In this document: positions 16,090 through 24,730 of the stretch, one piece after another
How positions within the stretch are numbered: position 1 is the stretch's first letter
Layout: each line of letters opens with the position of its first letter
Source: CAYVQF01 sp964454015
GTDB taxonomy: Bacteria > Myxococcota_A > Bradymonadia > UBA4248
Direction of reading: 5' to 3'
Length of the DNA stretch: 34,223 bases
Assembly: GCA_964454015.1 (NCBI GenBank)
Contig: CAYVQF010000058.1
Span: 1 to 34,223, forward strand
Position numbers and translations under genes: made by a program
The notes under the pieces: model-generated
The model's input: only the letters and a program-made list of their open reading frames with translations
Told to the model about the DNA's origin: nothing
Database searches by the model: none

Positions 16090-17427
16090 ATGGGACGACG
16101 ACTCTCTGTGTGGGCGCTGCTGCTCTTGGCGCTGGCGTGGACCGCGGCCTGCGACGAGGACAAGCCACAGTCGCCGGAAGAAGACGCCGTGGACAGCGCC
16201 GAAGTGGCGCCGCCGGACCTGTCGGAGGTGGATCCCCCAGAAGATGTGCTGCCGGACACGGAAGACGCCGTGGAGCTGCCCCCTGAGGAGGTGGTGGACG
16301 ACGCCGACGCCGTGGCCGAGGTGGCCGAGGTAGAGGAGGACTTGGAACCCTGCGTGTGCGGGCCGACCCAGGTGTGCGGGGTGCTGCCCTGTGGCACGGT
16401 GTGCGGGGGCTGCCCGTCGGACTCCATCTGCACCGAGGACTTTCAGTGCGCCCTGCGCTGCACCGAGGAGGGCTTCACTGGGGTCGCCCAGTGGGGCAAG
16501 CTGAGCGACGCCGAGGAGGGGAAGAGTTTCTACTACGCCATGCGCAACGCCGAGGCGCGGCCCTTCGATGCGCTGGTGCTGGAGCTGTGGACCGCGGGCG
16601 ATGGCCCCAAGGGCCCGGGGACTTACGAGCTGGCCTACCGCAGCTACAAGGACTGCAACCCGTGCCTGGTGCTGCGCCAGGGGGTGAGCGACACGGGCAC
16701 GGCGCGCTACCTGATCCCCGTGAGCGGGCGCCTGGAGATCACCGCCTTCGGCGAAGAAGAGGATGTCTTCGCGGCGACCCTGCACGACGTGGTGCTGCGC
16801 GAGGTGGCCCTCTTCTCCAGCACGGCCTTCATGACCTTCGTGTTGAACGGGGCGGTGACCTGCATCAGCGAGCTGGCGCTGGAGACCAGCACCAACCTCA
16901 CCAAGCCCTACTGCGTCGAGGCGGGCACGGGCAACGGCATGGGGGACAACATCGCCAACTTCCGCCTGCAGAACTGCCTGGGCGAAGTGGTGGGGCTGCA
17001 CGACGTGTGCGGCAAGAGCAAGGTCATGTGGTTGGTGGCCACGGCCGCGTGGTGTTCCGCTTGTCGCCAGTATGTGCCGGGGGTGATGAGCACCTACGAG
17101 CGCTACAAGGATGACGGGATGAACGTGCTCTTCATCCTGGGCGAGAACTCTCAGGGGGGCAAGCCGACCTTGGCCCAGTGCGTGAACTATGCGAGCCAGA
17201 ACAAGCTGCCGCCGGAGCTGGTGCTCATCGATTACGGCAACACCTGGGGCGGCTTCGAGACCCTCTTCACCTACCTGAACCCCTACATCACGGGCAACAC
17301 CTTTGGTCTGCCGTGGAACGCCGTCTTGGACGGGCGCAGCATGATCTACGTCTACGCCGACGAGGCGGCGCCTTCTTTTTATGCCAAGCTGACCGACGCC
17401 CTGGGGGCGTTGTTGAGCCAAGACTGA
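16090..17427 (+). CDS. Thioredoxin-fold lipoprotein (WCSAC)
   Basis: This 445-residue predicted lipoprotein acts outside the cytoplasm. The signal ends WTAAC (Cys21), followed by DEDK and a long acidic Asp/Glu/Val/Pro tether to about residue 87. A small cysteine cluster follows at about 88-125 (CVCGPTQVCG), then a beta-rich middle (about 130-300). The C-terminal thioredoxin-like domain (about 305-445) carries WCSAC with Cys322 and Cys325 and a later LPWN that fits the cis-proline loop. The family (TlpA/ResA-like) reduces or exchanges disulfides in envelope proteins. The start at 16090 is chosen for the signal peptide; the frame is open back to 15961. It is first in a tight run with the genes at 17444 and 18515 (16- and 12-base gaps). 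Substrate is unknown; the cysteine-rich lipoproteins upstream are attractive candidates. Confidence 0.85.
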   Translation: MGRRLSVWALLLLALAWTAACDEDKPQSPEEDAVDSAEVAPPDLSEVDPPEDVLPDTEDAVELPPEEVVDDADAVAEVAEVEEDLEPCVCGPTQVCGVLPCGTVCGGCPSDSICTEDFQCALRCTEEGFTGVAQWGKLSDAEEGKSFYYAMRNAEARPFDALVLELWTAGDGPKGPGTYELAYRSYKDCNPCLVLRQGVSDTGTARYLIPVSGRLEITAFGEEEDVFAATLHDVVLREVALFSSTAFMTFVLNGAVTCISELALETSTNLTKPYCVEAGTGNGMGDNIANFRLQNCLGEVVGLHDVCGKSKVMWLVATAAWCSACRQYVPGVMSTYERYKDDGMNVLFILGENSQGGKPTLAQCVNYASQNKLPPELVLIDYGNTWGGFETLFTYLNPYITGNTFGLPWNAVLDGRSMIYVYADEAAPSFYAKLTDALGALLSQD

Positions 17428-17443
17428 GCCGAGGAGGGCAGCG

Positions 17444-18502
17444 ATGGGAGGCGGGCGAAGCTGGCGTTGGTCCACCTGGGTGGGGGTGGGGCTGTTGACG
17501 TGGGGGCTGGTGGCCTGTGACGACGCGTCCAAAGACGCGCCGGGGGGCGACGCCGAGGTGACGCCGCCGGTGGACGTGCCCGAGGCCGAGGTGGTCGAGG
17601 TGGCGGACCTGGTGGAAGAGACGGGCGAGCTGCCGCCGGACGCCGCGGACCTGAGTGAGACGACGGAGCTGAGTGAGGTGGCCGATGCGGCGGATGCCGA
17701 CGCGGCGGAGGCCGTGGACGTGCCGCCCGATCCGCCTTGCGCGGCCGGGGGGCACTTCGTGGAGGCCATCTACGGGCAGGTGGTGGACGGCGCGGGGCAG
17801 CCCGTGGCCGGGGCACGGGCCCAGCCCTGCTTGCGCCGCGAGGACGGGACCTTGCTCTGCCTGCGCCCGGAGCCGACGGGGGCCGACGGGGCGGTGGCCA
17901 TCACCTACGAGGGCTTCTGCATCACCGAGCTGACCCTGCGGGTGCTCCTGCCCAACAGCAGCATGAGCACGGCCTATTGCACGGTCCCCCTGCCGAGCAG
18001 CGGCCGCCAGGTGCAGCTCGCCGCGCCGGTGGTCTTGCACGCCACCGAGGCGCCCCTGTCGTTGCCGCCCCTGGGCGACGGCGCGCAGGCGCGCCAGGTG
18101 GATTTCGCCGGCGGCTTCTCCCTGAGCTTGGTGCCGGATCAGCTCGACTCGGACGTGGCGGCTTACGAAGACCTGGCGGCGCGGCGCTTGGACGTGGCGG
18201 CGGCGCAGCTCTGCACCCTGCCGGCGGGGGCGCCCTTGGCGGCCATCGCCTTCTACCCCGAGGCGGACCTCTTGGCGCCGGCCCAAGTCACCCTGCGGCT
18301 GAACAACCCCTGGGGCCTGGCGCCGGCGGAGCAGGTGTCGCTGCACGTCTTGGGCGGGCTCCATTGCACCGACGCCGCCGGCGAGGTCTTGCACGAGGGG
18401 CGCTGGGTTCCCCTGGGGCCGGCCACGGTGGCAGCGGACGGCGCGGCGATACTGTATGAAGGGCACCTGCCCTGTCTGACCTGGTTGGCCATCACGGAGT
18501 GA
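17444..18502 (+). CDS. Lipoprotein with carboxypeptidase-regulatory-like domain
   Basis: This 352-residue predicted lipoprotein has a signal ending GLVAC (Cys25), then DDASKD and a long acidic tether (about 26-100) rich in Asp, Glu, Val, Ala and Pro. Residues about 105-195 resemble an Ig-like carboxypeptidase-regulatory domain (IYGQVVDGAGQPVAGA, then TGADGAVAI). The remainder to 352 is beta-rich with conserved-looking Cys residues and no motif I recognise. A GAGGAGG ribosome site precedes the start. It is probably co-transcribed with the flanking thioredoxin-fold lipoproteins. Its role may be structural or substrate-binding within that envelope redox cluster, which is inference from position. 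Confidence 0.8.
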   Translation: MGGGRSWRWSTWVGVGLLTWGLVACDDASKDAPGGDAEVTPPVDVPEAEVVEVADLVEETGELPPDAADLSETTELSEVADAADADAAEAVDVPPDPPCAAGGHFVEAIYGQVVDGAGQPVAGARAQPCLRREDGTLLCLRPEPTGADGAVAITYEGFCITELTLRVLLPNSSMSTAYCTVPLPSSGRQVQLAAPVVLHATEAPLSLPPLGDGAQARQVDFAGGFSLSLVPDQLDSDVAAYEDLAARRLDVAAAQLCTLPAGAPLAAIAFYPEADLLAPAQVTLRLNNPWGLAPAEQVSLHVLGGLHCTDAAGEVLHEGRWVPLGPATVAADGAAILYEGHLPCLTWLAITE

Positions 18503-18514
18503 GAGAGGCACGCT

Positions 18515-19156
18515 ATGACGCGCTTGTTTTCTGGTTTCTGGGCTGGGCTTGGCACGGGGCGCGTGTTGCGTTGCTGGGGGCGGGCCCTGTGGCTGGCGGC
18601 CCTGCTGCTCTTGGCGCCGCTGGTGAGCTGCGACGAGGGGGCCCTCGACCCTGAGGACAGCAGCCTGGCGCCGCCGCGGGAAGGCTACCCAGCCGGCCCC
18701 TACGGCACGAGCGAAGGGGCGGTGATGGCCGACGCGACCTTCGTCAACCCCGACGGCTCGGCCTTCAGCCTGCGCGAGCTCTACGCCGATGGCGCCAACA
18801 AGCTCATCCTCCTGAGCACGGCCGCGGGCTGGTGCACGGCCTGCATCGAAGAGGCGCCCAAGCTCCAGCAATGGCACGAGAGCCACGGCGAGCGCGGCTT
18901 GGCGGTGGTGGTGGCCTACTTCGAGGACGCCAGCTTCAACCCGGCCACGGCCGAGAGCGCCGGCCGCTGGCAGACGCGGCACCAGCTCAGCCATCGGGTG
19001 GTGGCCGACCCGAGCTTCCTCATGGCAGGCTACTACGACGCGCGCCTCACCCCGCTGAACATGATCATCGAGGTCGAGACCATGGAAATCCTGTGGATGA
19101 CCACTGGCTGGGATGGGGCCACGGCCGAGGCCATCATCCGCGCCAAGATCCGCTGA
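18515..19156 (+). CDS. TlpA-like thioredoxin lipoprotein (WCTAC)
   Basis: This 213-residue protein has an N-terminal hydrophobic signal ending PLVSC (near residue 39) followed by DEG, so it is probably a lipoprotein. The domain from about residue 60 is thioredoxin/redoxin-like. WCTAC gives Cys107 and Cys110, GLAVVVAYF is a core strand, and TPLNMIIE matches the cis-proline loop. Such proteins carry out thiol-disulfide exchange on the periplasmic side. It follows the preceding gene by 12 bases with a GAGAGAGG-type ribosome site. It is distinct from the 16090 protein in length and in lacking the cysteine cluster. Oxidant or reductant direction cannot be decided from the sequence. Confidence 0.87.
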   Translation: MTRLFSGFWAGLGTGRVLRCWGRALWLAALLLLAPLVSCDEGALDPEDSSLAPPREGYPAGPYGTSEGAVMADATFVNPDGSAFSLRELYADGANKLILLSTAAGWCTACIEEAPKLQQWHESHGERGLAVVVAYFEDASFNPATAESAGRWQTRHQLSHRVVADPSFLMAGYYDARLTPLNMIIEVETMEILWMTTGWDGATAEAIIRAKIR

Positions 19157-19324
19157 CGCTTTTTCTTCTGGTGCCACCTCCGCGGTGGCGTGCGGCGCGG
19201 CTGCCGCGCTGAGTTCATCCCATCCCTCTTGCATATTCTTCGGCGGCCGCCGTCAGTGCTGCGCGGCGCCGTGCCCCCCTTCGCGGGACGCCTTCCTCTC
19301 CCTCTCATGCCTCCGAGGCCCACC

Positions 19325-19852
19325 ATGCGCACCTCCCTCATCCTTGGCTTCGCCCTCCTCACCACCGCCGTTTTGGCCGCCGTGACCATCGCCAACGAGG
19401 CGGCGGCGCCGCCGCGGGCCGCCGCCGCCGATTTCGAGCTGAGCTCGCTGAAGGGGGAGAAGGTGCGGCTGTCGGCGCTGCGGGGGCAGGTGGTGATCGT
19501 CTCCTTCTGGGCGACGTGGTGCGCCCCGTGTCTGGTGGAGCTGCCCCACCTGGAGGCCCTGGAGCAGGCCCACGGCGCTCAGGGGCTGGTGGTGCTGGCG
19601 GTGAACAGCGATGGGCCCGAGACGGCCTCCCTGGTGCGCTCCACGGTGAAGCGGCAGCGCTGGAAGATGCGGGTCCTGCTCGACACCTCGGGCACGGCGG
19701 CGGCGGCGTTGAACCCGCGCGGGGTCAACCCCATGACCCTCTTCATCGACCGCCAGGGGCGCATCGCCCACGTGCACGAGGGTTACAAGGCGGGCGATGA
19801 GGCGAGCTACGCCAAGGTGGTGCAGGGGCTCTTGGCCGAGCCGGCGCCGTGA
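19325..19852 (+). CDS. TlpA/ResA-type membrane-anchored thiol-disulfide protein (WCAPC)
   Basis: This is a 175-residue protein with one N-terminal hydrophobic segment (about 4-23) serving as a signal or anchor, then a complete TlpA-like thioredoxin domain. Visible features are FELSSLKGEKVRLSALRGQ, SFWATWCAPC (Cys66, Cys69), LVVLAVNSD and GVNPMTLFIDRQG with the cis-proline. This is the canonical active site of periplasmic reductases that serve cytochrome c or other disulfide proteins. The frame is open back to 19190; 19325 gives a clean signal segment (19307 is also possible). The 168-base gap from the previous gene may hold its own promoter. Its stop overlaps the GTG start of the beta-barrel gene, implying coupled translation. 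Confidence 0.9.
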   Translation: MRTSLILGFALLTTAVLAAVTIANEAAAPPRAAAADFELSSLKGEKVRLSALRGQVVIVSFWATWCAPCLVELPHLEALEQAHGAQGLVVLAVNSDGPETASLVRSTVKRQRWKMRVLLDTSGTAAAALNPRGVNPMTLFIDRQGRIAHVHEGYKAGDEASYAKVVQGLLAEPAP

Positions 19853-21387
19853 GGGGGCGGCGCGCGGGGCAGTGGCGCTGGCGCTTGGTGACGCTGGTGG
19901 CGCTCACGGGGCTGGGCAGCGGCGCGGCGCCCCTGTGGGGTCAGGACGCGACCTGGGTCCATACCACGACGGTGGAGCTGCGGGACGACAACCGCAACGG
20001 GGTGGATCTGGACGATCGCTACGGGGTCTTGATCAACCGCCTGAACTTCCAGGGCCACTACGACAAGCTGACGGCGTCCTTTAGGGCGGATCTCTTTCGC
20101 TTCTGGGATCCACCGACGGGAGATCAGCAGAACGACCTGTTGCTGGAGCGCTTGACCGTGAGCTACCGCAGCGGGGCGTGGACGGTGACGGCGGGGGATT
20201 TTTTTCAGCAGTTGGGACGCGGCATCGCCTTGTCTCTGCGCAAGGTGGAGGAGACCGGGGTGGATGTGTCCATCCAGGGGGGGCGGGTGGAGCTGAGCGC
20301 TGGGGATCATCAGGCGCTGGTTTTTGCGGGGCGCGTGAACGCGGCCAACCTGGATGAGGTGAGCCAGAAGCGGGTGGAGGATCCGAAGGACGTGGTGACG
20401 GGATTCTCTTACACCTGGACGTGGTTGCCCGTGGCGACGAGCCTCTTTGGGGTCTACATGGAGACCCAGGACGAGATCCTGGGGCACCCAGGGCGCACGG
20501 CCACGGTAGGTGGATCCCTAGAGCTCTTCGAGATCGGTGAGTGGGCGGCGCTCTATGTGGAGGGGGACGTGCAGCACCGGGAGAGCGCCGGTGTGGGCTG
20601 CGGTGCCTTCAAGGACCCCTGTGGGGGCTATGCGGGTTATGCGACCTTGGACGTGTATTTTGGGTCGTGGGCGTGGCTGGTGGAGGGGCTCTACTTGCGG
20701 GGTTTCGAGCTGCGGGGCTCGCGCAACACGGCGCTGGAGCAGGCCTTCGTCTACAATTTGCCGCCGACCTTGGAGCGGGTGGACCAGGAGCTGATGAACC
20801 AGCGCGACGTGCAGGGGGTGCGGCTGCACGGCGAGGTGGAGGTGGCGGCCCTGGAGATGGTCTTGGCGGCGGATTTTACCTACAGGCAGAACGATCCGGG
20901 GACGCAGGCCCAGGTGGATGCGTGGCACGGGCACGGCAAGGTGCAGTGGCGGCACGGCACGGGGAAGCTGTGGTTGAGCGGGGGCTATCGCGAGGAGCAC
21001 AGCGCGCGGGAGCGGCTGCGGGCGATGGCGCACGGGGAGCTGGATTGGCGGCAGGAGCTGGGTGGGGCGCTGGGCTTGCACGGCTATGTGCAGCACCAGG
21101 AGGAGCTGGACGCGACGCGATCGGGGCGCAAGGGGACGGCGCTCTTGGGTCTGGAGTGGCGCCAGGTGGGCTCGCTGACGGCCGATTTGGGTTACGACAC
21201 GGTGAACAGCCGGGCGGGGGTGCGCCAGTGGTTCTTGGCGGGCATCGCGACGGTGGAGCTGTGGACCTCGGTGCAGGCGCGTCTGGTGGCCGGGACCCAG
21301 CGCGGTGGACTGCGCTGTGTGGCTGGTGTATGTCGCGACTTCCCGGGTTTTGCCGGGGCGCGGGCCGAGGTGGTGGCGCGTTTTTGA
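19849..21387 (+). CDS. Outer-membrane beta-barrel protein, DUF6029-like
   Basis: This 512-residue protein starts at GTG, overlapping the upstream stop as GTGA. An N-terminal signal peptide ends near residue 30 (after AAPLWGQ). The rest is alternating amphipathic strands rich in aromatic residues, typical of an outer-membrane barrel, and it ends VVARF with the terminal Phe used for barrel assembly. The segment with GDFFQQLGRGIALSLRK and the NRNGVDLDDRYGVL region resemble DUF6029 family members. Two Cys pairs lie in loops (CGAFKDPCGG and LRCVAGVCRD). Function is unknown; tight coupling to a TlpA-like thioredoxin suggests either a redox substrate or an export channel for the cluster. That link is inference. 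Confidence 0.85.
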   Translation: MRGRRAGQWRWRLVTLVALTGLGSGAAPLWGQDATWVHTTTVELRDDNRNGVDLDDRYGVLINRLNFQGHYDKLTASFRADLFRFWDPPTGDQQNDLLLERLTVSYRSGAWTVTAGDFFQQLGRGIALSLRKVEETGVDVSIQGGRVELSAGDHQALVFAGRVNAANLDEVSQKRVEDPKDVVTGFSYTWTWLPVATSLFGVYMETQDEILGHPGRTATVGGSLELFEIGEWAALYVEGDVQHRESAGVGCGAFKDPCGGYAGYATLDVYFGSWAWLVEGLYLRGFELRGSRNTALEQAFVYNLPPTLERVDQELMNQRDVQGVRLHGEVEVAALEMVLAADFTYRQNDPGTQAQVDAWHGHGKVQWRHGTGKLWLSGGYREEHSARERLRAMAHGELDWRQELGGALGLHGYVQHQEELDATRSGRKGTALLGLEWRQVGSLTADLGYDTVNSRAGVRQWFLAGIATVELWTSVQARLVAGTQRGGLRCVAGVCRDFPGFAGARAEVVARF

Positions 21388-21425
21388 GCTTGGCCGCAGG
21401 TGCGCGCGCGGTCGGAGGCTGAGTG

Positions 21426-21722
21426 ATGACGAAGGACGGCGATAGGATCCCCTCCCTGGCCGCTTTGGAGGAGGCCCATGCTTTTCCAGGGCGTTACGTG
21501 ATCAAGGTCTTTGGCCCGGTCGATGCGGCGTGGGTGGCGCAGGTGGTGCGGGCTGCCGACGAGGTGACGGGGCTGCAGGGGCATGTGCGGCACAGCGTGC
21601 GGGAGAGCAGCGGCGGCAAGCACGCTTGCGTGACCTTGGATGTCTACGTGCAGACGGCGCATCAGGTGCAGGCGATCTATGCGGAGTTGCTGACCCTGCC
21701 GGCGGTGCGGATGCTGCTGTAG
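21426..21722 (+). CDS. DUF493 (YbeD-like) family protein
   Basis: This small cytoplasmic protein of about 98 residues resembles the DUF493/YbeD family, which has a ferredoxin-like (ACT-like) fold and is thought to be regulatory. It shows FPGRYVIKVFG near the start, a central helix, then HACVTLDVYVQTAHQVQAIYAEL, as in family members. Start 21426 is preferred over the GTG at 21423, with CGGAGG about 8 bases upstream. It lies 38 bases after the beta-barrel gene and may be co-transcribed, although its family usually sits in unrelated contexts. Confidence 0.85.
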   Translation: MTKDGDRIPSLAALEEAHAFPGRYVIKVFGPVDAAWVAQVVRAADEVTGLQGHVRHSVRESSGGKHACVTLDVYVQTAHQVQAIYAELLTLPAVRMLL

Positions 21723-21789
21723 GGCTGGGTCGGGTCGGAGGGCGGCGGCGTTGCGCAGGTGAATTTCTCGATGAAATGCCGATGTTGCG

Positions 21790-21822
21790 CCGTTGGTAAA
21801 AGGCAACGGGATCGTCTAGAGT
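21790..21822 (+). promoter_or_regulatory. Promoter and dyad candidate upstream of the kinase
   Basis: TTGGTA (21793-21798) is followed after 18 bases by TAGAGT (21817-21822), a moderate sigma-70-like pair. The -35 is embedded in an inverted repeat, CCGTTG (21790-21795) with CAACGG (21804-21809), which could be an operator. About 107 bases of leader would remain before the kinase start. Confidence 0.35.
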
Positions 21823-21929
21823 GATAGCGTGCCCAGAGTGCTGGAGTGGCTTCTGTCGATGAGAACGGGTCAATGTAGCGACGGTCGTCGACAGGCCAGA
21901 GCGCAGAGAGTGTAACCAAGGCCGCAATC

Positions 21930-23750
21930 ATGGACGCGCCGAATCAAGACTTTCCTACCCTGGATTTCAGTCCCGGGATGGTGGTCGATGATCGTTATGA
22001 GATCAAGGGGAGCATCGGCTCAGGCGGTTTTGCGACGGTATACCGGGCCTACCATCGCCTCATCGACCGCGACGTGGCGCTGAAGATCCTGGACGTGAAG
22101 AAGGGCCAAGCCGAGCCCAATTTCGCCGAGCGTTTCTTTCGCGAGGCCAAGATCGCGGCGCGCATCCAGCACGCCAACGTGGTGACCATCTACGACTTTG
22201 GCTTTGCGGGTCCGCGCAAGCAGCCCTACATCGCCATGGAGTTGTTGGAAGGGCACGACCTGAGTGAGGAGATCGCCCTGCGCGGCCCCATGGTGCCGCA
22301 GCGGGCGCTGAACTTGTTCAAGCCGGCCCTGGAGGCCCTGCACGAGGGGCACCGCGCCGGGGTGGTCCACAAGGACCTCAAGCCGGCCAACCTCTACCTC
22401 ACCGATCCCGGGGGCGGGCGCGAGGCGCTGCGCATCCTCGATTTCGGGGTGGCGCGGATCGACGCGGATCAAGTGGCGCGCATGACCGACACGGGGCAGC
22501 TCCTCGGCACGCCGCGCTACTTGGCGCCCGAATATATCCGCTCCCAGATCGTGACGCCGGCCATCGATGTCTACCAGATGGCGCTGATCATGGCCGAGGC
22601 CATGACGGGCAAGGCGGTGGTCGAGGGCAACCCCTACACGGCCATGATGATGCACTGCAACGGCACCTTGGACCTGCACGCCTTCTTCCGCGAGGGCCCC
22701 GTCGGCCAGGTCTTCGCCAAGGCCCTGGCCACGGATCACCTGCAGCGCTACAAGAACGCCGGTGAGTTCCTCAACAGCTTGGACAGCGTCAGCGCCACCT
22801 TCGAGCGCAGCACCCAGCCGCTGGTCGTTTGGCAAGCGGCTTCCTACCGGCGCAGCGAAGAGACGGTCAAGTCCGACGCCGTGCTTCAGCCCAGCGTCAC
22901 CGGTTCGGTGCCCAAGGTCGGGGCCAGCGGCCCGACGCCGTCGCCCTTTGCGGCGCCCCTCTTGTCGAGCAGCACCGACCCCAACCTGCGCCTCGGTGGG
23001 CGCCTGGGGGGGAGCGGGGCCGAGACCACGTCCAGCCCCCTGGCCATGCCCCTGAGCATCTCGGGCGACTTCAAAGAGGTCTCCGGCTCGGTGCCGGCCC
23101 CCTTCGCCCTCTACGCCAAGACCGGCCTGCCCCGGCGCACCCTGGTGCCCGTGGTGGGCAGCGTGGTGGTGCTGCTGTTGACCCTGCTCGTCGTGGTGGC
23201 CTTTGGACCGGGATCCACCCCCGCCGAGGCGCCCGCGCCGGCGCCCGCGCCGGCGCCGGAAAAGGAAATCGCCGCGCCGCCCGTGACCGCCGAGAGCGAT
23301 GAGGGGCTTGGTTTCGATTTCGCCGCCGAAGACGATGACCCGCAAACGCTGGCCGGCGCCCAGGAGGGACAGAGCCTCGGCACTGATGACCCTGGCGCCG
23401 ATGACGCCGGCGCGGTGGCGCCGCCGGTGGCTACCTTCCAGCTCACGACCCAGCCCAGCGGCGCCACCCTCTATGTCGACGACGCCGAGCACAGCGTGAC
23501 GCCGACGGAGATCGCCGTGCCCACTGGCGAGAAGCTGACCGTGGCGCTGCACCTGGAGGGCTATGAGGTGCTCAGCCTCACCCTGGATGGGGACGCACCG
23601 CCCGAGACCTGGGCCATGGCGCTGAGCCTGGTAGAGATCCCCAAGGTGGTGACGCCGCCGCCGGTGGTCAAAAAAGTCGAACGCAAAGACCCGGTGAAGG
23701 ATCGCGGCGGCAGAGGCGGCGGCGGTGCCACCTTCATCGTGGCCCCATGA
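21930..23750 (+). CDS. Membrane Ser/Thr protein kinase with PEGA domain
   Basis: This 606-residue Hanks-type kinase has its glycine loop at 28-37 (GSIGSGGFAT), catalytic Lys52 (VALKIL), alpha-C Glu72, catalytic loop HKDLKPAN (147-154, Asp149), DFG (171-173) and the activation segment ending in APE (199-201). HKD replaces the usual HRD, so it may not depend on activation-loop phosphorylation. A Ser/Pro-rich linker (about 300-400) leads to one transmembrane helix (404-425). An Ala/Pro repeat and an acidic stretch follow, then a PEGA domain (about 501-567) and a Lys/Gly-rich tail. Kinase inside, PEGA outside is the usual myxobacterial layout. It probably senses envelope signals. The next gene begins at or just after its stop codon. 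Confidence 0.95.
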   Translation: MDAPNQDFPTLDFSPGMVVDDRYEIKGSIGSGGFATVYRAYHRLIDRDVALKILDVKKGQAEPNFAERFFREAKIAARIQHANVVTIYDFGFAGPRKQPYIAMELLEGHDLSEEIALRGPMVPQRALNLFKPALEALHEGHRAGVVHKDLKPANLYLTDPGGGREALRILDFGVARIDADQVARMTDTGQLLGTPRYLAPEYIRSQIVTPAIDVYQMALIMAEAMTGKAVVEGNPYTAMMMHCNGTLDLHAFFREGPVGQVFAKALATDHLQRYKNAGEFLNSLDSVSATFERSTQPLVVWQAASYRRSEETVKSDAVLQPSVTGSVPKVGASGPTPSPFAAPLLSSSTDPNLRLGGRLGGSGAETTSSPLAMPLSISGDFKEVSGSVPAPFALYAKTGLPRRTLVPVVGSVVVLLLTLLVVVAFGPGSTPAEAPAPAPAPAPEKEIAAPPVTAESDEGLGFDFAAEDDDPQTLAGAQEGQSLGTDDPGADDAGAVAPPVATFQLTTQPSGATLYVDDAEHSVTPTEIAVPTGEKLTVALHLEGYEVLSLTLDGDAPPETWAMALSLVEIPKVVTPPPVVKKVERKDPVKDRGGRGGGGATFIVAP

Positions 23751-23758
23751 GGAGCATC

Positions 23759-24730
23759 ATGAAGCATCTGCGCCCTACGCTTGGCCTCCTGGTGATCGCG
23801 CTGCTGGCCTTGGCGCCGGCCGTGGCTTGGGGCGACGCCAAGCTCTCGAAGAAGCAGCGCCAGCTCAACGAGCAGGGGGTCAAGGCCATGATCGACGGCG
23901 ATTTCGAGAAGGCCGTCGAGATCTTTCAGCAGTCCCTCGATTTGGGCGAGCTCAACGTCACCTACCTCAACCTCGGGCGCGCCTACGCCAAGCTGGGGCG
24001 CTGTGACGAGGCCCTCAACCACTACGACCGCATGGCCGTCGCGCCCCGGGTCGACGCGCCGCCGCCGGAGCAACTCTACGAGATCTTGGTCAATTACCGC
24101 GCCGAGCTGGCGCGAGAGTGCCCAGGCCGGGTGATCCTGCGCTGCTCGCCCCAGCAAATGCTCGTCGCCATCGATGGCGCCGAGCCCGTCCCCTGTCCCA
24201 GCCGCGCTATCGAGCTGGGGGCTGGCGAGCGGCACATCGTGGGGATCTTGGGGGAGCAGCAGGTCGAGCGGCGCACCGAGGTGATCGGCATGGCCACGGG
24301 CTACGTGGACCTGGTCATCGAAGATGGGCGGGAGAGCGCGGCCCTCTTCGCCATCGGTACTCCGCCGCCCACCACGGCGAGCGGCGGCGCCTCCGTCCTG
24401 GGTTCCCTCGGCTGGGCCGCCTTGGGTACGGGCACGGGCTTGCTCCTCAGCATGGTGCTCTATGACACGCTGGTGCTGGGTGACCAGGTCGATCGCTTCA
24501 ACCGCGCCGTGGCGCGCTTCGATGCCGAGACCGCCCTGGCCTTGCGCGATGGCATCGAGAGCGGACAGCGAGTCAACCTGGTGCTGTTGATTTCAGGGGC
24601 GTCACTGATGGCCACGGGCACCACCCTGCTCATCCTCGATCTCGTCTTGGGCGACGGCGATGCGCCCGTGCAGCCCGTGGCGGCCATCGATGCCCAGGGC
24701 GCCTTCTTGGGGCTGCGGACCACTTTTTAG
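23759..24730 (+). CDS. TPR/PEGA-like membrane protein, kinase partner
   Basis: This is a protein of about 323 residues with a signal peptide (ending near AVAWG), then TPR-like helices at about 30-95 (DFEKAVEIFQQSL; NLGRAYAKLG). A beta-rich segment (about 125-185) with CSPQQMLVAIDG and VPCPSRAI resembles a PEGA domain. Two hydrophobic helices follow, near 218-238 and 280-300. Start 23759 has GAGGAG immediately upstream; an alternative ATG at 23747 overlaps the kinase stop as ATGA. Either way the two genes are translationally linked. This kinase plus TPR/PEGA pairing is common in Myxococcota and suggests a shared signalling complex at the membrane. Confidence 0.85.
   Translation: MKHLRPTLGLLVIALLALAPAVAWGDAKLSKKQRQLNEQGVKAMIDGDFEKAVEIFQQSLDLGELNVTYLNLGRAYAKLGRCDEALNHYDRMAVAPRVDAPPPEQLYEILVNYRAELARECPGRVILRCSPQQMLVAIDGAEPVPCPSRAIELGAGERHIVGILGEQQVERRTEVIGMATGYVDLVIEDGRESAALFAIGTPPPTTASGGASVLGSLGWAALGTGTGLLLSMVLYDTLVLGDQVDRFNRAVARFDAETALALRDGIESGQRVNLVLLISGASLMATGTTLLILDLVLGDGDAPVQPVAAIDAQGAFLGLRTTF

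Noticed and set aside
19173..19189. Hairpin GCCACC/GGTGGC as terminator after the WCTAC lipoprotein
   Set aside because: The stem is only 6 bp and no T-run follows on either strand; the T-run lies before it.
17288..19234. Minus-strand open frame spanning three thioredoxin-cluster genes
   Set aside because: It crosses several well-supported plus-strand genes and shows only Arg/His/Gly-rich sequence.
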